From an uncultured Collinsella sp. (GTDB lineage Bacteria; Actinomycetota; Coriobacteriia; Coriobacteriales; Coriobacteriaceae): a stretch of DNA of 6,177 nucleotides. Both the position numbers and the translations under genes were made by a program. A model generated the notes under the pieces. It did no database searches and was not told where the DNA came from. It saw only the letters and a list, made by a program, of their open reading frames with translations. This document shows, one piece after another, positions 1-4,333 of this stretch. Numbering within the stretch: position 1 is the stretch's first letter; each line of letters opens with the position of its first letter. The stretch spans positions 1 to 6,177 of the forward strand of contig CABVCF010000100.1 of NCBI GenBank assembly GCA_902496775.1, in the 5' to 3' direction.

Positions 1-252
1 CGCGAGCTTTCGCTCAATCGCTCGATCGTTAAGGTCGAGCGCGACGTTGCCCTGTCTGCTACCGCCGAGGCCCATGCGCGTGAGCTCGTCGCCTCTGCCA
101 TTGAGGCAGCCGGCGGCGCAGCCACCACGAGCGTGCTGCGCGAGGCCCTGGGTGTGTCGCGCAAACGCGCCATCAGCATCTTGGAGCACCTAGATGCCGT
201 GCGCTTTACGGTGCTCGACAAGGATTCTGGCGGCCTGCGCTCCCTGCGCTAG
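1..252 (+). CDS. selB: Selenocysteine-specific elongation factor SelB, C-terminal fragment
   Basis: Frame 1 is open from the left edge to a TAG at 250-252, giving 83 residues without a start, so this is the 3' end of a longer gene. SelB is the GTPase that brings selenocysteyl-tRNA to in-frame UGA codons, and its C-terminal winged-helix domains bind the SECIS hairpin in the mRNA. The visible part fits the last winged helix: a helical stretch followed by GVSRKRAISILEHLDAVRF and a basic tail ending LRSLR. This resembles the SRKxAIxLLExxD segment typical of SelB C-termini. The GTPase domain lies outside the window. The selenocysteine tRNA gene starts 36 bases after the stop, which strongly supports the call. 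Without that neighbour, the fragment alone would only suggest a winged-helix protein. Confidence 0.87.
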   Translation, partial: RELSLNRSIVKVERDVALSATAEAHARELVASAIEAAGGAATTSVLREALGVSRKRAISILEHLDAVRFTVLDKDSGGLRSLR

Positions 253-267
253 ATTGGCTGCTCGGTT

Positions 268-276
268 TGGTAAAAT
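268..276 (+). promoter_or_regulatory. Possible extended -10 promoter for selC
   Basis: TGGTAAAAT has a TG dinucleotide one base before TAAAAT (5 of 6 matches to TATAAT). It lies 12 bases before the mature tRNA 5' end, so transcription would start about 6 bases upstream of the tRNA. No good -35 box is found 16-18 bases upstream, where the end of selB lies. A promoter relying on the extended -10 is possible, as is read-through from selB. Confidence 0.35.
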
Positions 277-288
277 ACCGCCGCACTT

Positions 289-385
289 GGGAACGGATGG
301 GCTCCGGTGGGCTCCGCGGTCCTCAAAACCGTTGCGAGGCGTGCAAAACGTCTTGGATGTGTTCGATTCACATACGTTCCCGCCA
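289..385 (+). tRNA. selC: tRNA-Sec (selenocysteine), anticodon TCA
   Basis: This 97-base gene folds as a bacterial selenocysteine tRNA. The acceptor stem is 289-296 with 374-381: seven Watson-Crick pairs and a G296/A374 opposition in the eighth. The D stem is six pairs (299-304 with 309-314, two G-T) closed by the four-base loop CGGT. The anticodon stem is 316-320 with 328-332, and its loop CCTCAAA carries TCA at 323-325, which reads UGA. The long variable arm has eight pairs (335-342 with 348-355). The T stem is 357-361 with 369-373 around TTCGATT. Discriminator G382 and encoded CCA (383-385) complete it. The 8+5 acceptor/T arrangement, six-pair D stem and long extra arm distinguish tRNA-Sec from tRNA-Ser and from ordinary suppressor tRNAs. 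It is serylated by seryl-tRNA synthetase, converted by SelA and delivered by SelB, whose gene ends just upstream. Confidence 0.96.
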
Positions 386-420
386 TACGCTACCAGCGCT
401 TTTGTGCTCGCGGTCTTGCT

Positions 421-449
421 GCGTGCCGCAAAGGCGCTGTTTTGTTTTT
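421..449 (+). terminator. Probable intrinsic terminator of selC
   Basis: The stem 423-427 pairs with 433-437 (five pairs, one T-G) around the loop GCAAA. The tract TGTTTTGTTTTT (438-449) follows at once. The stem is short but the T-rich tail is convincing, and the place, 36 bases after the tRNA, suits the end of a tRNA transcript. If it works, mobA needs its own promoter or partial read-through. Confidence 0.5.
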
Positions 450-539
450 GTACGAGCTTTTCGTAGCGCCGTTATTTCGGCGGCGGTATTTGGCTTCGTG
501 TGTCGGGTTTCGAACGTGCCGATGGAGGTGTTTTGCCGT
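450..539 (+). promoter_or_regulatory. Leader of mobA with two small hairpins and RBS
   Basis: No gene is seen in this stretch. It holds a perfect five-pair hairpin (451-455 with 461-465, loop GCTTT) and directly after it a second one (467-471 with 478-482, loop TTATTT). The mobA ribosome-binding site GGAGGTG is at 524-530, nine bases before the ATG. No convincing -35/-10 pair was found. The hairpins could be leader structure or chance in GC-rich DNA. Confidence 0.3.
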
Positions 540-1172
540 ATGACTACCGTAAGACGGGCCGATCTTTCTTGTGTCGTCCAGGCGGGCGGGCTGTCCTCGC
601 GCATGGGCTGCGATAAGGCGCGCATGGCGTTTTGCGGCGAGCCGCTCATCGAGCGCGTGCTGGGTCGGCTGGCGCCAGTTGCCGGCGAGTTGGTCGTGAC
701 GACTTCGCGTCCCAGCGAGCTTGCCTACCTTGAGGAGTGCGCGTTTGGCGGCTTGGTGCCGCGTGTGGTGGCGGACCTTGAAGGGTCGGCGGGCGCCATG
801 CGCGGCATCGCGAGCTCGTTGGCCGCGGCCCGATTGCCGCTCGTGGCGATCGTCGCCTGCGATATGCCGTTTGTCTCGCCGGAACTTATCGGCGCGCTTG
901 CCGATCGTGTTGAGGCCGAGGCGCTCGACGTGTGCGTGCCGTGCGAGGAGCGGGGGATTGAGCCGCTTTGCGCCGTCTGGCGCCGTGACGCGTGTGCGCC
1001 GGTTGCCCATGAGCTGCTCGCCTGCGACCGCCAGCGCATTCGCTGCCTGATCAATTGCGTTCAGGCTGGTTATATGGATGAACCGCAGATCGTTAAGGCC
1101 GCGGGCTCGACGCTCTGCTTCGAAAACGTCAATACGCCCGAGGAGTTTGCGGCGGCCGAGTTACTCGCCTAG
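540..1172 (+). CDS. mobA: Molybdenum cofactor guanylyltransferase (MobA-like)
   Basis: This 210-residue cytoplasmic protein is close to the usual MobA length (about 190-210). MobA joins GMP from GTP to Mo-molybdopterin, giving the guanine-dinucleotide cofactor of DMSO-reductase-family enzymes such as formate dehydrogenase. The nucleotide-binding signature is at residues 15-26 (AGGLSSRMGCDK). The metal-binding Asp is D108 in ACDMPF, and the C-terminus carries the family's N-x-NTPE motif. AGG and DK resemble MobA more than MocA (AAGLSSRMGxxK), the cytidylyltransferase serving xanthine-dehydrogenase-type enzymes, although LSSRMG is shared with MocA, so nucleotide choice is not certain. The ATG at 540 was chosen because GGAGGTG precedes it by nine bases and the motif then falls near the N-terminus. 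The frame is open further upstream, but that would cross selC. The next gene starts 15 bases after the stop, indicating an operon. Confidence 0.87.
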   Translation: MTTVRRADLSCVVQAGGLSSRMGCDKARMAFCGEPLIERVLGRLAPVAGELVVTTSRPSELAYLEECAFGGLVPRVVADLEGSAGAMRGIASSLAAARLPLVAIVACDMPFVSPELIGALADRVEAEALDVCVPCEERGIEPLCAVWRRDACAPVAHELLACDRQRIRCLINCVQAGYMDEPQIVKAAGSTLCFENVNTPEEFAAAELLA

Positions 1173-1187
1173 ACGATTGGAGTTGCC

Positions 1188-1583
1188 ATGTCTCACGATA
1201 TTTGTCCCGACACGGGAGAGCCTTGCACTTGCGATGGTTCCGAGCCCTGTACCTGCGGCTGCGGTGGCTGTGGACATACTGCGGAAAAGGAATCGGCCGC
1301 CGCGGCGTATCGTGAGGCACACCGCGAAGGTCCGTCCGGTGATGCCCTCGACCCCGAGCGCAAGATTATCGTGTCGTTTGACAGCACCTTCGATGTGATG
1401 GAATGCGAGCAGCTGTGCCTTGCCGCCGGCGTGCCCGGGCGCGTTATGCCTTTGCCCGGCTCCATTACCGCAGGTTGCGGGCTGTGCTGGGCCATGCCGT
1501 TCTCGGGCGATGCGCTCTCTGCCTTCCGCGCTGCCACCGAGGGCCGCATAACCCCCGCCGACTACCATCAGCTCGTCCTCTAA
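1188..1583 (+). CDS. DUF3343 (putative Se/S carrier) protein with Cys-rich N-terminus
   Basis: This is a 131-residue protein. The C-terminal half (about 58-131) matches the DUF3343 / putative Se/S-carrier family: a beta strand KIIVSFDST, a helix with C73 and C77, then PLPGSITAGCGLCW with the conserved Cys at 97 and a further Cys at 100. The family is a TusA/YedF-like small fold often found beside selenium genes. Its members are predicted, not proven, to carry activated selenium or sulfur. The first 30 residues are unusual: seven cysteines (6, 13, 15, 21, 23, 25, 28) with the motif EPCTC occurring twice, suggesting a metal- or chalcogen-binding segment. Residues 31-57 look like a polar linker. 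There is no signal peptide or membrane segment. The start is set by GGAG at 1179-1182, five bases before the ATG. It lies 15 bases after mobA and close to selB/selC, which supports a role in selenium or molybdenum-cofactor chemistry. Confidence 0.78.
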   Translation: MSHDICPDTGEPCTCDGSEPCTCGCGGCGHTAEKESAAAAYREAHREGPSGDALDPERKIIVSFDSTFDVMECEQLCLAAGVPGRVMPLPGSITAGCGLCWAMPFSGDALSAFRAATEGRITPADYHQLVL

Positions 1584-1621
1584 CCACCACACCACCACAA
1601 AGGCGCCCAATGTGGTGGTTT
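1582..1621 (+). terminator. Hairpin after the DUF3343 gene, possible terminator or mRNA-end structure
   Basis: A perfect nine-pair stem joins 1591-1599 to 1611-1619 around an 11-base loop containing the palindrome GGCGCC (1602-1607). The upstream copy of the left arm, 1582-1591, can pair with the same right arm over ten pairs (1611-1620), so two folds compete. Only TTT follows, so intrinsic termination would be weak. The position directly at the stop codon fits a 3'-end structure for the mobA-DUF3343 transcript. Confidence 0.45.
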
Positions 1622-1833
1622 GGAACATGTGGACGAAACAGCTTCGAAACACGCGATTTGCGCGTTGGGTGCTCAAAAACGCCTCTACCTGCATCGTAAT
1701 CAAAACGAAACATCTGCTCGTCGGCTTATGCGAAACTTTGCTGCAACAGTGCGATATTATCCATACTCGATAAAGCTCGCGGCGCATGGGGCGCCTCGAA
1801 CGACACTTTTCTTTTCCATCAATTGGAGGAAGC
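1622..1833 (+). promoter_or_regulatory. gdhA upstream region: weak promoter candidate and leader
   Basis: No gene is seen in these 212 bases, which are AT-richer than the flanking genes. The best sigma-70-like pair is TTGCTG (1738-1743) and CATACT (1762-1767) with an 18-base spacer. TATTAT at 1755-1760 is an alternative -10 without a matching -35. A five-pair hairpin (1651-1655 with 1661-1665) lies upstream. Another, GGCGC/GCGCC at 1781-1785 and 1791-1795, would sit in the 5' untranslated leader. The gdhA ribosome-binding site GGAGGA is at 1825-1830. The promoter assignment is tentative. Confidence 0.35.
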
Positions 1834-3189
1834 ATGAGCTACACGCAGAAAGTTCTCGACGAGCTCAAGGCCCGCTATCCCGAGCAGCCTGAGTTCATCC
1901 AGGCCGCGACCGAGATTCTCGGCACCATCCAGCCGGCGCTCGACGCCCATCCCGAGTACGAGGAGGCCGCCCTGCTTGAGCGCCTCGTCGAGCCCGAGCG
2001 CATCGTCATGTTCCGTGTTCCCTGGGTCGACGACCAGGGCAAGGTTCAGGTCAACCGCGGTTACCGCGTCGAGTTCAACTCTGCCATTGGACCCTACAAG
2101 GGCGGCCTGCGCTTTAACCCGACGGTCACCCTGGGTATGCTCAAGTTCCTGGGTCTGGAGCAGATCCTCAAGAACAGCCTGACCACCCTTCCCATGGGCG
2201 GCGGCAAGGGCGGCTCCGACTTTGACCCCAAGGGCAAGTCCAACAACGAGATCATGCACTTCTGCCAGTCCTTCATGACCGAGCTCTATCGCCACATTGG
2301 CCCCAACACCGACGTTCCCGCCGGCGACCTGGGCGTTGGCGGCCGCGAGGTTGCCTACCTGTTCGGTCAGTACAAGCGCCTGACCAACGAGTGGACCGGC
2401 GTTCTTACCGGCAAGGGCCTCTCCTTTGGCGGCTCGCTCGCCCGTACCGAGGCCACCGGTTACGGTCTGGTCTACTTTGTGGACGAGTACCTCAAGAGCC
2501 GCGGCGACTCCTTCGAGGGCAAGAACGTCGTCGTTCACGGCTCCGGCAACGTCGCTATCTACGCGGTCCAGAAGGTCACTCAGCTCGGCGGCAAGGTGCT
2601 CGCCTGCTCCGATACCCACGGCTGGGTCGAGGATCCCGACGGCATCGACTACACCGTGCTCGAGCACGTCTACAACAAGAAGCGCTCCGGCCACGACAAG
2701 GGCGTCACGCTTGCTATGTACGTCGACGAGAAGCCCAACGCCGTGTGGCACGAGGGTGACGGCCGCGGCGTGTGGCAGCTGCCCTGCGACATCGCGCTGC
2801 CCTGCGCTCGCGAGAACACGCTGCTGCTCGAGGACGCCCAGGCGCTCGTCGCCAACGGCTGCAAGGTGGTCGGCGAGGGCGCGAACATGCCCACGACCAT
2901 CGAGGCCACGACCTACTTCCAGGAGAACGGCGTCGCCTTTATGCCCGGTAAGGCTGCCAACGCCGGTGGCGTGCTCGTGTCCGGCCTGGAGATGAGCCAG
3001 AATGCCGAGCACCTGTCCTGGACCTTCGAGGAGGTCGACGGCAAGCTCGAGCAGCTCATGCGCGGCATGTTCCACAACGTGGACGACACCGCCAAGGAGT
3101 ACGGCGAGGAGGGCAACTTCGTCATGGGCGCCAACATTGCCGGCTTCCTGAAGGTTGCCGACGCCATGCTCGCCCAGGGCGTCTGCTAA
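1834..3189 (+). CDS. gdhA: Glutamate dehydrogenase, probably NADP(H)-specific
   Basis: This 451-residue protein has the size of hexameric small-subunit bacterial glutamate dehydrogenases (about 445-450). It interconverts 2-oxoglutarate plus ammonium and L-glutamate in the cytoplasm, linking nitrogen assimilation to the TCA-type carbon pool. The catalytic residues fall at the same numbers as in the Clostridium symbiosum enzyme: K89 (PYKGG), K113, K125 (MGGGKGGSDFDP) and D165 (PAGDLGVGGRE). The nucleotide-binding glycine motif GSGNVAIYA is at 236-244. The stretch after the second strand reads CSDTHG, nearer the ASDSSG of NADP-dependent enzymes than the SGPDG of NAD-dependent ones, so NADP(H) is likely. 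The ATG at 1834 was chosen for the GGAGGA just upstream and because the numbering then fits the family; an in-frame ATG at 1786 would add 16 unlike residues. Codon use is strongly biased, suggesting high expression. It appears to be transcribed alone, with its own leader and terminator. Confidence 0.97.
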   Translation: MSYTQKVLDELKARYPEQPEFIQAATEILGTIQPALDAHPEYEEAALLERLVEPERIVMFRVPWVDDQGKVQVNRGYRVEFNSAIGPYKGGLRFNPTVTLGMLKFLGLEQILKNSLTTLPMGGGKGGSDFDPKGKSNNEIMHFCQSFMTELYRHIGPNTDVPAGDLGVGGREVAYLFGQYKRLTNEWTGVLTGKGLSFGGSLARTEATGYGLVYFVDEYLKSRGDSFEGKNVVVHGSGNVAIYAVQKVTQLGGKVLACSDTHGWVEDPDGIDYTVLEHVYNKKRSGHDKGVTLAMYVDEKPNAVWHEGDGRGVWQLPCDIALPCARENTLLLEDAQALVANGCKVVGEGANMPTTIEATTYFQENGVAFMPGKAANAGGVLVSGLEMSQNAEHLSWTFEEVDGKLEQLMRGMFHNVDDTAKEYGEEGNFVMGANIAGFLKVADAMLAQGVC

Positions 3190-3214
3190 ATCTTCGCTCG
3201 ACATAGCATGCGAT

Positions 3215-3248
3215 AAGGCTCCCAGCTATCTGGCTGGGAGCCTTTTCT
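3215..3248 (+). terminator. Rho-independent terminator of gdhA
   Basis: A perfect ten-pair stem (3217-3226 with 3233-3242, GGCTCCCAGC and its complement) has the six-base loop TATCTG and is followed by TTTTCT. Flanking AA/TT can extend it by two pairs. It begins 25 bases after the gdhA stop. This is the clearest terminator in the window. Confidence 0.95.
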
Positions 3249-3264
3249 ATTCCGGAGGACTCCT

Positions 3265-3339
3265 CATAACTTGCGGTGATATACGGACTGTTTTGCGTTC
3301 CAGAACGGCTAATCAGTCCGTATATCACCGCAAGTTATG
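3265..3339. repeat. Perfect 26-bp inverted repeat with 23-bp spacer
   Basis: The left arm 3265-3290 (starts CATAACTTGCGG) and the right arm 3314-3339 (ends CCGCAAGTTATG) are perfect reverse complements over all 26 positions. They enclose 3291-3313, which itself contains the small palindrome CGTTCCAGAACG (3296-3307). The arms are about 46% GC, well below the surrounding coding DNA. No T tract follows, and the gdhA terminator is already complete upstream, so this is not an ordinary terminator. No target-site duplication is evident at the ends. It lies about 50-65 bases upstream of the candidate promoter of the hydroxylase operon. Possible natures: a small palindromic mobile element, a regulator-binding site, or an RNA hairpin. 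I do not recognise it. Confidence 0.9.
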
Positions 3340-3385
3340 GATGGGTGGGTGGATTTTGTCCTAAAACGGTGTGCGGCCCCTCGTT

Positions 3386-3394
3386 TGGTACACT
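3386..3394 (+). promoter_or_regulatory. Possible extended -10 promoter of the hydroxylase operon
   Basis: TGGTACACT has TG one base before TACACT (4 of 6 matches to TATAAT). It sits about 37 bases before the GTG start used here, giving a short leader. No good -35 is seen. The wider context CTCGTTTGGTA resembles CTCGGTTTGGTA before selC. The call is tentative. Confidence 0.3.
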
Positions 3395-3430
3395 TAAAAG
3401 TACTGGACAAGTGAAGAGATGGGGGAGAAC

Positions 3431-4333
3431 GTGCTCAAGTTCGGTACCTACGTCCGTGTTGGAAACGCGGCCGAAGCCTATGAGCTCTTACAGAAGAACC
3501 GCAACAACAAGATTGTGGGCGGCGGCATCTGGATGCGCCTGGGTTCGCGTCGCGTGGCGACGGCGATTGACCTTTCGGCCTGCGGACTCGATCAGATCGA
3601 GGAGACCGAGACCGAGTTTCGCATCGGTGCTATGTGTACCCTGCGCCAGCTCGAGCGCCATGCCGAGCTCAACGCGCTCGTTAACAACGTCTTTGAGTTT
3701 GCCGTCCACGATATCGTGGGCGTGCAGCTGCGCAATACCGCCACGGTGGGCGGCAGCATTTACGGCCGCTTTGGCTTCTCGGACGTGCTTTCCGCCTTCC
3801 TCGCGCTCGATTCCTATGTTGAGCTGACGGGCGCCGGCCGCGTGCCGCTCGCGGAGTTCGTGGGCATGGGCTACGTGCGCGACGTGATCGAGCACGTGGT
3901 GGTCGTTAAGCACGATTACCGCGCAAGCTACGAGGCCGTGCGCAAGGCCGCGACCGACTTCCCCTCCTTAAACGTCACCGCCGCCTGGTGGGACAACTCC
4001 TGGCATGTCACCGTGGGTGCCCGCCCGTTGCGCGCGACCCTGCTGCAGGGCGAGGCATGTGGCCTGGTGAGCGAGCAGCCTTCCGAGGACGAGCTACGCA
4101 CACTGGCCGTATCCGTGCGTGCCCTGAGCTACGGCACCAACCTGTGGGGCTCGGCTGAGTACCGCCGTCGCATCTCGGCGCCGCTTGCCGTGCAGGCCGT
4201 GCGCCGCGCCGCCGGCATCGAGCTTTCGGCCGCGCTTGCCCGCGAGCTCGAGACCGTGCAGGTCCCCAAGTTTGCCACGGACGAGTATTCCTGCCGCCGC
4301 GTGCCCGGCGTCGATTCTAGCGAGGTGCGCTAA
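3431..4333 (+). CDS. FAD-binding subunit of a xanthine dehydrogenase-family molybdenum hydroxylase
   Basis: This 300-residue protein is of the CO-dehydrogenase-flavoprotein/XdhB/YgfM type, normally 260-300 residues. It takes electrons from the 2Fe-2S clusters of the partner subunit and passes them from FAD to NAD(P)+ or another acceptor. The first FAD loop is GGGIWMRLG at 30-38, replacing the commoner AGGTDL. The second is the NTATVGGS segment (102-109) followed by SD (117-118). The C-terminal flavoprotein domain follows, with YRRRIS near residue 240. There is no cysteine-rich insertion for a 4Fe-4S cluster. GTG 3431 was preferred because GGGGGAG (3421-3427) lies just before it and LKFGTYV is the usual family N-terminus. 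ATG 3419 adds four residues (MGEN) and is possible, but it would place this purine-rich stretch inside the gene. The stop overlaps the next start (TAATG), so the two subunits are translationally coupled. Confidence 0.9.
   Translation: MLKFGTYVRVGNAAEAYELLQKNRNNKIVGGGIWMRLGSRRVATAIDLSACGLDQIEETETEFRIGAMCTLRQLERHAELNALVNNVFEFAVHDIVGVQLRNTATVGGSIYGRFGFSDVLSAFLALDSYVELTGAGRVPLAEFVGMGYVRDVIEHVVVVKHDYRASYEAVRKAATDFPSLNVTAAWWDNSWHVTVGARPLRATLLQGEACGLVSEQPSEDELRTLAVSVRALSYGTNLWGSAEYRRRISAPLAVQAVRRAAGIELSAALARELETVQVPKFATDEYSCRRVPGVDSSEVR

Noticed and set aside
267..539. Upstream extension of mobA to an ATG at 267
   Set aside because: It would translate through the whole selC gene. The ATG at 540 has a strong RBS and places the nucleotide-binding motif at the expected position.
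390..1010. 206-codon - strand frame over the mobA region
   Set aside because: The product is Arg/His-rich and motif-free, opposite a well-supported gene.
1188..1583. Possibility that the Cys-rich DUF3343 protein is a selenoprotein
   Set aside because: No in-frame TGA occurs in the gene, which ends with TAA, and no SECIS-like hairpin after a UGA applies. The same holds for the other genes visible here.
1819..3204. Open frame of 461 codons on the - strand opposite gdhA
   Set aside because: It mirrors gdhA almost end to end, is rich in V, A, L, G and H, and has no motif. gdhA itself has every catalytic residue.
3265..3339. Reading the 26-bp inverted repeat as a second gdhA terminator or a CRISPR unit
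   Set aside because: There is no T tract on either strand next to the stem, a complete terminator already precedes it, and there is no series of direct repeats with spacers.
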